A stretch of 64,000 bases of DNA, taken from assembly GCA_020636375.1 (NCBI GenBank), contig JACJXZ010000006.1, positions 124,001 through 188,000 of the forward strand. Reading direction: 5' to 3'. The translations under genes were made by a program, and so were the position numbers. This document shows positions 26,109 to 35,920 of this stretch, one piece after another. The stretch's first letter is position 1; each line of letters starts with the position of its first letter. The notes beneath the pieces were generated by a model. The model saw nothing but the letters and a program-made list of their open reading frames with translations. It searched no databases and was not told the origin of the DNA. Source of the DNA: Lewinellaceae bacterium. Lineage in GTDB: Bacteria > Bacteroidota > Bacteroidia > Chitinophagales > Saprospiraceae.

Positions 26109-26237
26109 GCTCGTTACGGCCTGTGGCCGTAAACGGAACAAAAGCACCGGGCTCCAGCCCGGAGGAAACACGTTTCTAACCACTCCAGACAGGAGTCCGG
26201 GACCATGAACCGCTTACGGCCACAGGCCGTAGCGAGC
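26109..26237. repeat. Inverted repeat with 24-bp arms upstream of fumC
   Basis: The left arm (26109-26132, GCTCGTTACGGCCTGTGG...) is mirrored by the right arm (26214-26237) with one mismatch. The loop contains a smaller CCGGGCTCCAGCCCGG hairpin. It fills most of the gap between fumC and the BNR-repeat gene. Confidence 0.7.
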
Positions 26238-26252
26238 AACTTCGATAAAAAT

Positions 26253-27992
26253 TTACCGCAACACCACCATCCGCCTGGTTACGGCGCTGCCTTCCCCTGC
26301 GGCCAGGCGATAAAAGTAGGCGCCGTTGGGCAGCAGCGCTCCCTGATCGTCCCGCCCGTCCCAGGCCAACGTATATTCGCCGGCGGGCCTTTCCCCGTTT
26401 TCCAGTACAGCAACGGGCTGGCCCAGTTGGTTATACACTTCCAGAAGCACCCGGCCCTTTTTCCTCAACGCATACGTAATCGAAGTAGAACGGCCGAACG
26501 GGTTGGGGAAATTCTGCGCCAGCGAAAATAAGGGCTTTTCCTCTATTTCGGGCCCTTCTGCGCGAGTTATCCCGTCAAACGGGATAAAACCGTAGTAGAC
26601 ATCCTGTTCGCCGTTGAAGGTGGCTGCCCAGGCCAGGTGGGCGCCGTTTTCGTCCGACTGCATGTCGAAGTAGTCGCCCATTTTTTGCTGGTTGGGCCAG
26701 CCGGCATGCGGGTCGAAGGATTCGGACAGCCGCTCGTTGGGGTTCCAGCTCAGGCCGCCATCGTCGGAGAAAGAGTGATACAGGGAAGAATTTCTTCCGC
26801 CGGGGTCGTCGCGCGTGTCCAGCCAAACGGCGTCGATGCGGCCGTTGGGCGCCACGGCCATGGTGCCGAACCACTGATAGGCACCCGGGTCATTGTCGTC
26901 GTTGATCCTTACCGGATCGCTCCAGGTGAGGCCGCCGTCGGTACTGCGGGCGAACATGACGTCCAGCACGTCCTGGGTAGAAAAACGGCTAACCGAACAG
27001 AGCAAATACAGGTTGCCGCGGGCTGCCCCTTCGGAATGATCGACCCCAATCCAAACCTGCCCGAGCAGGCCGGCGGGATTAGGGTCGGAAAAAGCAACCT
27101 GCTGGCCGTCGAGATTCACTTCTGTGACAAAATCCCAAACGGGCGGCTCCCCGGGGTTGCCCGCGTTGGCCGATTTGGCAACAACCAACCTGCCGGTGCC
27201 CGACGCAGTGCCACAGGCATACACTTCGCCATCGGGCCCGACGGCCAGGGTGCCCCAAACCGGTTGTTGCGGAACCGTCACGCAAGGATCATAACTCAGG
27301 CCTCCGTCGGTAGACCGCGTAAACATCCCTTCGGGGCAAATGCTGAAAAACTGATTCCAGTAGGCATAGATATTGCCGTCGGTTGCTCCTCCCGTGCGAT
27401 CGACCGCCATCCATTGCTTGTCGCCTCCGAAAGCAGCCGTGCCTGCATCCCAGGCGCCAACCCCGGCCGACTTGTAAACATCACAGAAATAGTCGCCGCC
27501 GTTTGTACTTAGGCTGTTGTAGTAAAAAGTCCCTTCGCTATCTGTGTCGAGGACCGGGTCGGAACGGAAAACGCCGGGCTCAATCACGCCAGGGAATACC
27601 CAACTGGCCCCGCCATTTTCAGAATACGCAAACCCGGCCTGCCGGAAATTGCTGCTGACCTGGTCAAACTGCCGCCAGCCAATGGCCATGCGCGAAGGGT
27701 CGGCCGGGCTTACCGCGATGGAGGGTTCATTGGCGGCATCCCCGACAATATTTTCCCCGGCCTGGTTGACGTTTACCTGGACCGACGTGAACGATGGGCC
27801 GGAAATCCGGTAGGCCGGCGAAGTGGCCATGCTTTCCCTGGCTGCCGGCACGTATTCGTCCTCCGGATATTCTTTATATTCCTCCATCTCATAAGGGGAA
27901 GGAAAAATCAACCTTTCCGGAACTTTCACCTGGGCTAAAGCAGCATGGGAAACCAGAATAAACGCAATCAGTAGGGGGCTGTTGAAGGTCAT
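26253..27992 (-). CDS. Secreted BNR/sialidase-fold protein with T9SS sorting domain
   Basis: 579 residues with a signal peptide (about 1-20). The central part carries several Asp-box (BNR) motifs, such as RSTDGGLSYD, RSTDGGLTWSD, SENGGASWVF and FSDDGGLSWN. These mark a six-bladed propeller like that of sialidases and photosystem assembly proteins. The sialidase catalytic Arg triad and Tyr/Glu pair cannot be assigned, so enzyme activity is not claimed. A T9SS type A sorting domain ends the protein (ALRKKGRVLLEVYNQLGQ ... VTRRMVVLR). It should be exported to the surface or the medium. It is a single gene on the minus strand, divergent from the superoxide dismutase gene. Confidence 0.85.
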   Translation of the reverse strand: MTFNSPLLIAFILVSHAALAQVKVPERLIFPSPYEMEEYKEYPEDEYVPAARESMATSPAYRISGPSFTSVQVNVNQAGENIVGDAANEPSIAVSPADPSRMAIGWRQFDQVSSNFRQAGFAYSENGGASWVFPGVIEPGVFRSDPVLDTDSEGTFYYNSLSTNGGDYFCDVYKSAGVGAWDAGTAAFGGDKQWMAVDRTGGATDGNIYAYWNQFFSICPEGMFTRSTDGGLSYDPCVTVPQQPVWGTLAVGPDGEVYACGTASGTGRLVVAKSANAGNPGEPPVWDFVTEVNLDGQQVAFSDPNPAGLLGQVWIGVDHSEGAARGNLYLLCSVSRFSTQDVLDVMFARSTDGGLTWSDPVRINDDNDPGAYQWFGTMAVAPNGRIDAVWLDTRDDPGGRNSSLYHSFSDDGGLSWNPNERLSESFDPHAGWPNQQKMGDYFDMQSDENGAHLAWAATFNGEQDVYYGFIPFDGITRAEGPEIEEKPLFSLAQNFPNPFGRSTSITYALRKKGRVLLEVYNQLGQPVAVLENGERPAGEYTLAWDGRDDQGALLPNGAYFYRLAAGEGSAVTRRMVVLR

Positions 27993-28047
27993 AAGGCTCG
28001 GCCGATTAATTTTTGATTATGCTCAGAAGCTGTTTGAATTTAGTCCT

Positions 28048-28120
28048 CAGGTTTTGTGCATTCAGGGCGGACTTCCCCTTAAGGGGATTTGAAGGGCGGG
28101 GGAAGGCAATGCACAAAAGC
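28048..28120. repeat. Palindromic dispersed repeat, family C, copy 1
   Basis: CAGGTTTTGTGCATT on the left is mirrored by AATGCACAAAAGC on the right, with GGGCGGACT...CCCCTT...GGGCGGGGG inside. A close copy lies at 53515-53593. It lies in the 393-bp divergent gap between the BNR gene and sod. In the rest of that gap nothing else is recognisable. Confidence 0.7.
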
Positions 28121-28385
28121 TATTAGCAATTCAAGCAATTTCACAGCCCTAAAGGTACAGCATGAGGCACTAAAAACCCCGGCAAAAAAGCAGAAAATAA
28201 AGCCGGGAAGGCATTTCTGATGCCGAACCGACAGACTGCGCCAAAAAAATACAGGAAAGCACACCCTACCTCCGCCCCGGCCGTAAACTTATTATTCAGG
28301 AGAACGTTGTATTGACATCCAGCCCCATGAAACTCAAATCCTGAAAAGTGAAAAACCATTCCTTAACTACAAAAAGAACCACACT

Positions 28386-29018
<633 letters not shown>

Positions 29019-29090
29019 TGGTTTCATGACCCCACTGGATCACTGGTTCACGGCATAGCCGATGAATCAGCGCCCGCAATATAAAAAGAG

Positions 29091-29134
29091 TCCTCCCGGA
29101 TTTTGGCCCTGGCCAGAGTCCGGGATTTTTTTTC
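29091..29134 (+). terminator. Rho-independent terminator of the superoxide dismutase gene
   Basis: The TCCCGGA / TCCGGGA stem closes over a loop containing GGCCCTGGCC and is followed by a run of eight T. Confidence 0.8.
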
Positions 29135-29289
29135 TGCCAAAGGACAAAAGGCAGGGCAGCAGGAAGGCACCTTTCAAAAAGAGCGGAAAAATATAGTTAG
29201 AATTTTTTATATGAAAAAAATAATAATAAATAATATAGCATTTGTGCGCAATTTTTTATTTTGCAAAAAATAAACCAAACCTAATTATT

Positions 29290-30270
29290 ATGCGCACTAT
29301 CTTACTAACGTTAGGAACAATTCTGCTGTTCCTGGTTCCCTCCTACGCTCAGATTTACGGAGACTGCAACGACGGCGACGCAGACTTCCGATGGTCCATC
29401 GACGGCTGCTGCGTCACTTTCTATGCCTGCAACAGCGCCGGGTTCGGCATCTACGACTTCGACGACGGCACTACAGCTTCCGGCCAGGGCGCTTATCATT
29501 GCTACAGCGCGCCCGGGGTTTACACAGTATCGAAGACGTTTAACGGGCAAACGGTGTACAATACGATTCACATCACGAATTGCGAACAGGAGTGCGACCT
29601 GACGGCTACGTATTGCCCGGAAAGCGGTGGCCCCTGTTACACAAACTATGTGCCGGGTTCGTATTACTATTACTATTGCTACCAGAACTATAATGTGACT
29701 ACGTCGGGTGGGACGCCTCCATTTACTTACAACTGGCAGGTATGCTACGATTACGGTGCGATTTGCAATAATTATTCAGGAAGCAGCATCAACCCCATCC
29801 GCTATCAGATATATTATATATGGAACGGCCGTTGGCAGCTTATTTTTCAAAGGTACATTACCAGCGTTTGCGTAACGGTAACCGACGCCAACGGGTGCGA
29901 ATACGAAGATTGCCAGGGTTGCCCGCTTACCCGCCCTGCCCCGGGCGACGAGCCCCCGCTCGCCCTGCTCGACGGGCAGGTGCTTCCGGAATTGCCGGCA
30001 GGAGAAGAACTGCCCGCCGAACCCTCCGTATTCCCCAACGTTGCCCGCGCCGGACAGGCGTTGACGGTCATCCTGCCCTATCCTCAGACCAATGGGCAGC
30101 CCCTACCCGCCCGCCTGGTCAGCCTTACCGGACAGTTGGTAGAGCAGTATAACCTCGCTCCGGGCCGGAGCGAACTCCATCTGCCGGCAGGCTTAAGCAG
30201 CGGCGTGTATCTGCTGCAACTGGCGGACGGCGCCGGAGGCATGTCCACGCATAAGGTGGTCGTGCGCTGA
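29290..30270 (+). CDS. Cys-rich secreted protein with PKD-like part and T9SS sorting domain
   Basis: 326 residues from the ATG at 29290; the earlier in-frame Met gives a longer, non-signal start and is rejected. The signal peptide is about 1-20 (MRTILLTLGTILLFLVPSYA). Residues 21-215 hold many Cys (CNDGD, CCVTFYACNS, CEQECD, CPESGGPC, CYQNYN) and a PKD-like phrase (FDDGTTASGQGAYHCYSAPGVYTV). A second such unit follows (TTSGGTPPFTYNWQV...VTVTDANGCEYEDC). A Pro-rich linker leads to a T9SS type A sorting domain (about 245-326, ending STHKVVVR). It should be disulphide-braced and displayed outside the cell. No enzyme motif is visible. The AT-rich leader upstream probably holds its promoter, but no box is clear. 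Confidence 0.75.
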   Translation: MRTILLTLGTILLFLVPSYAQIYGDCNDGDADFRWSIDGCCVTFYACNSAGFGIYDFDDGTTASGQGAYHCYSAPGVYTVSKTFNGQTVYNTIHITNCEQECDLTATYCPESGGPCYTNYVPGSYYYYYCYQNYNVTTSGGTPPFTYNWQVCYDYGAICNNYSGSSINPIRYQIYYIWNGRWQLIFQRYITSVCVTVTDANGCEYEDCQGCPLTRPAPGDEPPLALLDGQVLPELPAGEELPAEPSVFPNVARAGQALTVILPYPQTNGQPLPARLVSLTGQLVEQYNLAPGRSELHLPAGLSSGVYLLQLADGAGGMSTHKVVVR

Positions 30271-30310
30271 CATTCCGGATAAGAGCCGGCTCGCATACCA
30301 ACCTGACATG

Positions 30311-30348
30311 ATAGCCCGGGACGTCAATGCTCCGGGCTATTCTGTTTT
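30311..30348 (+). terminator. Terminator between convergent genes
   Basis: The ATAGCCCGG / CCGGGCTAT stem is followed by TCTGTTTT. It lies between the Cys-rich T9SS gene (plus) and the WD40 gene (minus) and could serve both strands. Confidence 0.7.
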
Positions 30349-30423
30349 AGCATTCCGGCAATCCAGTTGCAACTGAGTGCCAAACCTATAAACCAAGGAA
30401 AATGCGACTGCCTGGGAAACCTC

Positions 30424-33400
30424 CTATTGACCTTCCATTGCCCACAAAACAACCCTTCCGTCCCGGTCGCCCGTGAGCGCATGCCTGCCATCCGGAGAAA
30501 TGGCAACGGAGGTCACGTAGTTTCGGTGCCCCCGGAAAGTACGCAGGCGCTCTCCCGTAGCCGTTGACCAGAGCACGGCCGTGTAGTCCCTGCTGCCGGT
30601 AAGCACTTTCGTGCCGTCGGGGGAGAAACAGGCATCCAGCACATCGTAGGCATGGCCATCGAAGGTTTGTGCCAGTTGGCCATCCGCCAGGTTCCACAAC
30701 CTGGCCGTATGGTCGCGGCTCCCGGTCAGCAGGTAGCGGCCGTCGGGAGAAACGGCAACGGCATAAACCGGGCCGCTGTGCCCTTCCAATACCCGCAGCA
30801 ATATTCCCTGCTGGTTCCATAACCGGGCGGCCCCATCTCTGCTTCCAGTGAGGATAAACTGGCCATCGGGAGAAAACGCCACAACTTCCACGACACTGGC
30901 ATGAGGCAGGGAAAGGGCTGGCCTCTCCCCTTTCCTGCGCAGGTTCCACACTTCAGCAACATTATCATAGTATCCAACCACAACCCGGAAGGGATCCAAT
31001 GGATGAAAAGCTACGGCTTTGGCCAGCCGGCTGCCTCCGCCCGACCGGTAAATCGAAGTGCCGGAAATATCCCAGTAATCGAATTGGCCTCCGCTCGTCC
31101 CGGCTGCGATCGTATGGCCGTCCGTACTGACAGAAAGGCCAATTATTTTGCTTTCCTGTTCGGCCCTGCCCTGCACCCATTTTCCTTCTGCCGTACAGAC
31201 GCCCAGCCCGCCCCGGCCGTATGCTGCCATGACAGATTTGCTATCCGGGGAAAACACAACATCAGTAATGTATTGATCGAACTTGAAAGTGATGGCCTGC
31301 TCCTTATAGTTCGTCATCAAGGTTGCCAACGCCAACAGCAGAAACGCGGGCAGTTGCCAGGCCCACGGCCGCCAGTGCCAGACGATACCCTGCTGCTCCT
31401 GCACGAAACTGCGGAAGCGGCCGGAGAGCGCCTCCTCCAACGCCCCCTTTCGCTTCTCGAGGTATCGCACCACCATGACGTCTCGCTCCTCTTTTCCATG
31501 GATGAGCCGTTCCAGCTCCAGCTCCAGCCGGCGGCGGCGGCGCCAACCTGGGTTTTGCAGCAACTCATTGAGGATGATCTCCACGCGGTGGCCATCCCAG
31601 GCAATGCTTCCCAGCGGCGGCAGGTTCTCTTCCAGCTGAAGTATGTTGCCCCATTGCTGCCGGGCCCGGAGAAGCCAGTGGGGATGTTCCTCTTCCAGCC
31701 AAGCGAGCAGGGCCAGCCGGGCCTCGTCCGGCATCCGCCCTTCGGCGAACCACGGCAGGCGGGCAATTTGAAAGAGGTTTTCCAGCGTGAGGCGGTTGTC
31801 TCCCGGCGTGCTAAGCATCTGGCCCACGTGGAGGGTCCAGTCCCAGAACAATACCGGGGGCAAGGCGCAGGCAGCCACCCACCGCAGCAAAACGGCATCT
31901 TTTTCTTCAGGCTGCACATGAGCGAATTCGGCTTTCAGGACGGCGATCAATTCTTCCGCCGGAAGGCCCGGGGGCAGCCAGATGGTGGGATAGCCTTCAG
32001 TTCTCCGGACAGGATGCGCGCGCTTTTCGTAATCCGGTGGGTCTACGGCTTCCAGGGTTTCTATCAACAGGCTTATGCCATGTGGATTTCCCGGCAGCAA
32101 CCGGAATTTTTTGACCAGCGCCGCTTCGCGTTCATCCCACATTTCGGGCGGGCGCGGGGTAAGGATCACCCGGCGGCGCCAGGCCATCAGGCCCCCCGCC
32201 CAGGGCATCAGTTCGCTTTTGCCGGGGTACAGCAAGCTATGGCCTGTACTACAAATGATGAGGTGACAGTCCTGGCAATATTGCTCCAGTTTGCTCAGGG
32301 GCAGGCCCTGCGGCCATCGTTCGTTCCGGCAAAAACGAGGATTCCCGTCGAAAAAAAAGCGTTCGAGCGGCGCTTCGTTCTCCTGCAGGGTTTCTGCCAG
32401 CAGGTTAAAGATTTTGGCGTGGTGGTTATTCCGGGCAGCGGCGTCGACCAGCACCAGGTACTGGCGGCTCTGGCCGGCCTGCTCAAATTGTATATCAATA
32501 GCTCCCCCCCTCCTGACACTGGACGCTATGGTCCTTCCGACATCCAACCGGGAGGAAGCTACCGCGTCGCGCTGCCGCATCTCAGTAAGCACCTGATAAA
32601 AGGCAGGCCCCATTGCTACTTCGCTGTAGTTGGGAATGCGGAGAGACCAGGCATAGGGCGGATTCTGGCCAGGCTGGTGTTCCAGCGTCATACGCTGCCG
32701 GCGGCGGCGAACCCACCAACCCAGTAACCCGAAGAGAAGGGCACTGCCGGCCAGGAACAAAGCCTTGGCACCCGACAAATAAGCCAACCCTCCTCCGAAT
32801 CCTGCCGCGCCGGCGACGCCCTCAACCGGCCGGGAAGCGTGATACGACAGATAAGCCGTATCCATAATCCCCTGGGCCGTGTCCAATTTTTGAGCTGATA
32901 CGGGGGACGTGTTTTGAACAAGAGGGGCTATCTCCTGCACCGGATCAGCTGCCGGCGCCTTTGGGGCGGCGAAAACAATGTCTCCGTTTACTACTCTGGG
33001 CGACGGCATGAAGCCCTGGAACGCATCCACCAGGAAGATAAGAGAGAACTGCCGGCATTCGCCATTTTCATAACAGGCTTTACAGGACAGCTCCTCCCGC
33101 CCGGCCGAAAGCCCCCGATATTGAAAGCAGATGTATTCCTCCTGAAAGTAATGCTCGATAGCCATACGCCCGGACGGCCGGGAGGCCGGGAATACCTCGG
33201 CAGGCTTGCCAAGGCTGGGGTCCCGGAAACGAAAGCAGATGGTCTCGGCCGATGGCTCTCCAGGGAATTTAACGGGGATAAAAACAGCAGGCATGGCATC
33301 GCCGGAAGATTCAGCTGGAACGGGGCTGGACAGGAAGTAGAACCCACTCCAGGCCAGCAGGCCAGCCAGGGCCAGAGCAAACCCCATCGTTACCATCCTT

Positions 33401-33786
33401 TTCTTTGGGCGCCGGAGCGCCTGCCACTGCCCGACAGCAGCGAGCCGGCGCAGGTTGGCAGAACGGCCAAGCCGCTGCAAAAAATTTCTGCGTTGTATTT
33501 GGGCGGCGCTGGCCTCATGCTCTGCCAGGGCATTGGCCGTTGTGGCCAGTGTCTCTTCAAAAATCCGGTAAAATTCCTGCTGAGATTGGGCATCGTGCGC
33601 AAGGATTGGCGCCAGCCAGGCCTTCAGTGCCGGGCAGGGAGTGTCTTCGGGGATGCGCTGCAGCAGTTGCCGCATTTGCAGGTGTTGCCCCACCCCTATC
33701 TTATTACCCACCGCCTGCCAGGCCGCCAACAGGCGGGGAATGAATATTTCCTTCGGCAGAACTGAGTATTTTGTTGCCTTTTCCAT
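30424..33786 (-). CDS. Membrane vWA-like/WD40 protein paired with MoxR
   Basis: 1120 residues with an unusual build. Residues 1-128 are helical. Segment 1 is at about 131-152 (MVTMGFALALAGLLAWSGFY). Residues 155-340 form an outside domain with a few Cys. Segment 2 is at about 342-360, followed by RRRRQR. Residues 420-570 form a Rossmann-like domain beginning RQYLVLVDAAARNN (Asp448), which resembles a vWA domain with a degenerate metal site (DxSxS lost). Residues 575-800 are helical and charged. Segment 3 is at about 803-822 (WQLPAFLLLALATLM). Residues 825-1120 form seven WD40 repeats (FSPDG...LTGSRD...ARLW). The MoxR ATPase gene ends 4 bp upstream, so the pair is one operon. MoxR ATPases remodel vWA partners; large MoxR-vWA systems with repeat domains have been proposed as conflict or signalling modules. 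The function here is inferred. Confidence 0.8.
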   Translation of the reverse strand: MEKATKYSVLPKEIFIPRLLAAWQAVGNKIGVGQHLQMRQLLQRIPEDTPCPALKAWLAPILAHDAQSQQEFYRIFEETLATTANALAEHEASAAQIQRRNFLQRLGRSANLRRLAAVGQWQALRRPKKRMVTMGFALALAGLLAWSGFYFLSSPVPAESSGDAMPAVFIPVKFPGEPSAETICFRFRDPSLGKPAEVFPASRPSGRMAIEHYFQEEYICFQYRGLSAGREELSCKACYENGECRQFSLIFLVDAFQGFMPSPRVVNGDIVFAAPKAPAADPVQEIAPLVQNTSPVSAQKLDTAQGIMDTAYLSYHASRPVEGVAGAAGFGGGLAYLSGAKALFLAGSALLFGLLGWWVRRRRQRMTLEHQPGQNPPYAWSLRIPNYSEVAMGPAFYQVLTEMRQRDAVASSRLDVGRTIASSVRRGGAIDIQFEQAGQSRQYLVLVDAAARNNHHAKIFNLLAETLQENEAPLERFFFDGNPRFCRNERWPQGLPLSKLEQYCQDCHLIICSTGHSLLYPGKSELMPWAGGLMAWRRRVILTPRPPEMWDEREAALVKKFRLLPGNPHGISLLIETLEAVDPPDYEKRAHPVRRTEGYPTIWLPPGLPAEELIAVLKAEFAHVQPEEKDAVLLRWVAACALPPVLFWDWTLHVGQMLSTPGDNRLTLENLFQIARLPWFAEGRMPDEARLALLAWLEEEHPHWLLRARQQWGNILQLEENLPPLGSIAWDGHRVEIILNELLQNPGWRRRRRLELELERLIHGKEERDVMVVRYLEKRKGALEEALSGRFRSFVQEQQGIVWHWRPWAWQLPAFLLLALATLMTNYKEQAITFKFDQYITDVVFSPDSKSVMAAYGRGGLGVCTAEGKWVQGRAEQESKIIGLSVSTDGHTIAAGTSGGQFDYWDISGTSIYRSGGGSRLAKAVAFHPLDPFRVVVGYYDNVAEVWNLRRKGERPALSLPHASVVEVVAFSPDGQFILTGSRDGAARLWNQQGILLRVLEGHSGPVYAVAVSPDGRYLLTGSRDHTARLWNLADGQLAQTFDGHAYDVLDACFSPDGTKVLTGSRDYTAVLWSTATGERLRTFRGHRNYVTSVAISPDGRHALTGDRDGRVVLWAMEGQ

Positions 33787-33790
33787 GCGT

Positions 33791-34693
33791 TTACAGGTTG
33801 TGCAGCAGCTCGAGGTCTTCCTTGTTTTTAGCCAGGACGGAGTAGCTGCTGAGCAACATGCCTCGCTCCCGGAAGCTCAGCGGCCTTCCTACCTTCTGTA
33901 GGGGGAACCGGATTTTCTGTAGTAAAAAGACCCAGTAGATCAGCTCGGCGGTAGAGGGTGGTTTCCTCAGCCGAAGGTTTCGGATTTCGTGAAAGTGACT
34001 GATCAGGCGCTCCAGGTCGGCTATAAGGACATTTTCGGCTTTGCGGCTCAGAATGAGCAGCAACTCGTCGGCGGTGGGAAAAGCGATGTGGTGATACACC
34101 ACCCGCCGCATGAAGGCGTCGGGCAGGTTCTTCTCCGAATTGCTGGTAATCACTATAATGGGGCGGTTGCTGTCCTTGGCTTCAAACCGGCGGTTGATCT
34201 CCGGCACATGGAAGCTCAGGTTTTCAATGGCCGAGAGGATGTCGTTGGGCAGGTCGCGGGGTGCCTTGTCTACTTCGTCGATCAGCACCACCATCCTTCG
34301 GTTTTGCCGGATGGCTTCCCCCAGGGCATTGTACCGGATAAACCGGGCTTCGAGCCCGTCCGAATCCAGCGCCTCCGCATGGTTCTGGTTATATTGAAAA
34401 TGGCCGAGCGCATCATAGGAATAGAAGAGATCCCTGGCCTGAGAAGTGGTCTGAGCAACGAAAACCAGAGGCGCTCCCAACCTGAAAAAATGGGCGATGT
34501 GAAAAGCCAGCTGCGTCTTTCCCGTGCCCGGCTCGCCGGTAACCAGCAGAGGCTGGCCGAGCATTAAGGCCACGTTTACCGCGTTTCTCAGGGCTTCCGA
34601 AGGGCTGTACAATACCGGGTCGCTGAGCTTTTCATTAGGGGAGAAGGGCGGCAGGGCAGCGCCGCCTTCCGCTTTATAAAGGTCGAGGGTCAT
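33791..34693 (-). CDS. MoxR-family AAA+ ATPase
   Basis: 300 residues. Walker A is GEPGTGKTQL, Walker B is VVLIDEVDKAP, sensor 1 is VITSNSEKNLPDAF, and the arginine finger region is MRRVVYHHI. The family (AAA_5, MoxR branch) acts as a chaperone that matures or remodels vWA-domain partners. This one lacks the extra C-terminal lid length of some MoxR proteins but looks complete. The large vWA-like/WD40 gene starts 4 bp downstream, which makes it the likely client. No stand-alone vWA gene follows, unlike classical MoxR operons, so the vWA function appears fused into the partner. Confidence 0.88.
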   Translation of the reverse strand: MTLDLYKAEGGAALPPFSPNEKLSDPVLYSPSEALRNAVNVALMLGQPLLVTGEPGTGKTQLAFHIAHFFRLGAPLVFVAQTTSQARDLFYSYDALGHFQYNQNHAEALDSDGLEARFIRYNALGEAIRQNRRMVVLIDEVDKAPRDLPNDILSAIENLSFHVPEINRRFEAKDSNRPIIVITSNSEKNLPDAFMRRVVYHHIAFPTADELLLILSRKAENVLIADLERLISHFHEIRNLRLRKPPSTAELIYWVFLLQKIRFPLQKVGRPLSFRERGMLLSSYSVLAKNKEDLELLHNL

Positions 34694-34942
34694 GAAAAAG
34701 AATGCGTTTAGGGTTTATTGGCGTCAGATATTTAATGGAATGCCGCCGACAATTTCATCCCAGACTTTAAAAAATGTTACCTCTATGTAACCAGAAAGTT
34801 AAATTTTTTATTGTGAAACAGGCCCGGCTACTTTCCCTGAAAGTGCATTTGTTGCACAGGCTTAAAGCCTTACGTCTTCCAATAGCCGGCTTCCGCGCGA
34901 CAATGAAGCCTGCCCGCCGGCCACTAACTCTGCCCGGCATCC

Positions 34943-34973
34943 TTGCGAGCTAAAAATAATTGGCGTATATTTG
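34943..34973 (+). promoter_or_regulatory. Bacteroidota-type promoter of a candidate small transcript
   Basis: TTG at 34943-34945 and TATATTTG at 34966-34973 (consensus TAnnTTTG) are spaced 20 bp apart, as expected. Transcription would start near 34981 and run to the terminator at 35253-35290. Confidence 0.5.
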
Positions 34974-35123
34974 CCAATCGAAGTTCTTTTACAAACATAC
35001 TTTTAGGCGTAGAGTGGATCACAACATATCCAAAACACACTTCTGAACAACCACGCTTTACTCCGAATGGGAAGAATGTAACATTTGCTTAACCCTTTTT
35101 TTTTTCACTTAAAGCTTTGTCCC

Positions 35124-35192
35124 ATGATCATTCTAGGCATTCTTCTACTGATCCTGCTTTTGTTCAATTTTGAATTGATCGAAGCGTCCTGA
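35124..35192 (+). CDS. Possible 22-residue hydrophobic peptide
   Basis: The frame encodes MIILGILLLILLLFNFELIE followed by two residues and a stop. It reads as one short membrane helix with an acidic end, similar in form to small membrane peptides of toxin or regulator type. It sits within the candidate transcript 34981-35290. There is no Shine-Dalgarno sequence, which is normal in this phylum. Evidence is only the composition and the flanking signals; it may be chance. Confidence 0.35.
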   Translation: MIILGILLLILLLFNFELIEAS

Positions 35193-35252
35193 ATTAATCG
35201 CCAAAGACTTAGAGATTAGCCGATCGGCTGTCCAACATGTACGAAAGAGTTT

Positions 35253-35290
35253 GAAAAAAGGCTTGTACCCCCGGTGCAGGCCTTTTTGTT
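35253..35290 (+). terminator. Rho-independent terminator of the small transcript
   Basis: The AAAAGGCTTG / CAGGCCTTTT stem (one G-U pair) has a loop of about 10 nt and is followed by a T-rich tail. Confidence 0.7.
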
Positions 35291-35370
35291 TAGCCCCTCT
35301 CCCCCTCTCCCTGTTGTAAACTCTACTCAGGACGATCCTTTCACCTGTCAACCTAAATCAGGACGGGTCA

Positions 35371-35413
35371 CCCCTTCTCCCCTTCTCCCCTTCTCCCCTT
35401 CTCCCCTTCTCCC
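35371..35413. repeat. 8-bp tandem array, CCCCTTCT
   Basis: Five octamers plus a remainder, behind the stop codon of the lipoprotein gene read on the minus strand (24 bp away). Confidence 0.8.
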
Positions 35414-35437
35414 TGCCTCCCCTCCTCAACGCCCCTC

Positions 35438-35920
35438 TCACTGCCGCACCGCCCCGTACATCCTTTCCACCTCCTCCAGCGAGAACGTGCCCAGCAGGCC
35501 CGTCTGGAAGATGATCTCCAGGTCGCCCTGCAGGACGATATGGCGAAAGCCGTAACTGATGTTGTTGCTGTCGATGGCCGCCTGGTAGATGAAGCCGTCC
35601 TCCTCCTCCCGGACGATCTTTTCGAAGTAGCGGATGCTCTTCACATCCGCCAGTTGGCTGGCTTTTACCCGGGCCAGGTCGCTGGTCTCAGCCTCGGTGG
35701 CAAAAACCTGGACATTGTAGTTGTCTTTTCCGCGGATGGTGACGTCTTTGATGATGCCGCCGCCCAGGTCTGTAGCTTTGATCTCGGCGCTGTCGGGCGC
35801 CATGATGGTGACGGGGATGCCGTAGGGCAGCAGGTCAGTTTCACGGAGGCCGCCGCCGGATTCGCTCTGGCAGGCGGCGAAGAAAAGGGCGATGAAGAAG
35901 AAAGCGAGTATTTTATTCAT
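35438..35920 (-). CDS. Hypothetical lipoprotein
   Basis: 160 residues. The signal peptide ends in a lipobox (FFAAC, Cys16). The mature part is an alpha/beta-looking sequence without a family I can name. Features are TDLLPYGIPVTIMAPDSAEIKATDLG, DVTIRGKDNYNVQVF, and a C-terminal stretch EIIFQTGLLGTFSLEEVERMY. The gene is on the minus strand behind the phosphatase-like gene (100 bp gap). A periplasmic or outer-membrane location is likely. The function is unknown. Confidence 0.75.
   Translation of the reverse strand: MNKILAFFFIALFFAACQSESGGGLRETDLLPYGIPVTIMAPDSAEIKATDLGGGIIKDVTIRGKDNYNVQVFATEAETSDLARVKASQLADVKSIRYFEKIVREEEDGFIYQAAIDSNNISYGFRHIVLQGDLEIIFQTGLLGTFSLEEVERMYGAVRQ

Larger units (their letters stand above)
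34981..35290 (+). ncRNA. Candidate small RNA or small-peptide transcript
   Basis: The 744-bp gap between MoxR and the lipoprotein gene holds a promoter-like site and a terminator about 310 bp apart on the plus strand, with no ordinary gene between them. Either this is a small RNA or it expresses the 22-codon hydrophobic frame at 35124-35192. No known RNA family was recognised. The left part of the gap (34694-34940) shows nothing. Confidence 0.4.

Noticed and set aside
26253..27992. True sialidase
   Set aside because: Asp-boxes show the propeller only; the catalytic Arg triad and Tyr/Glu cannot be assigned.
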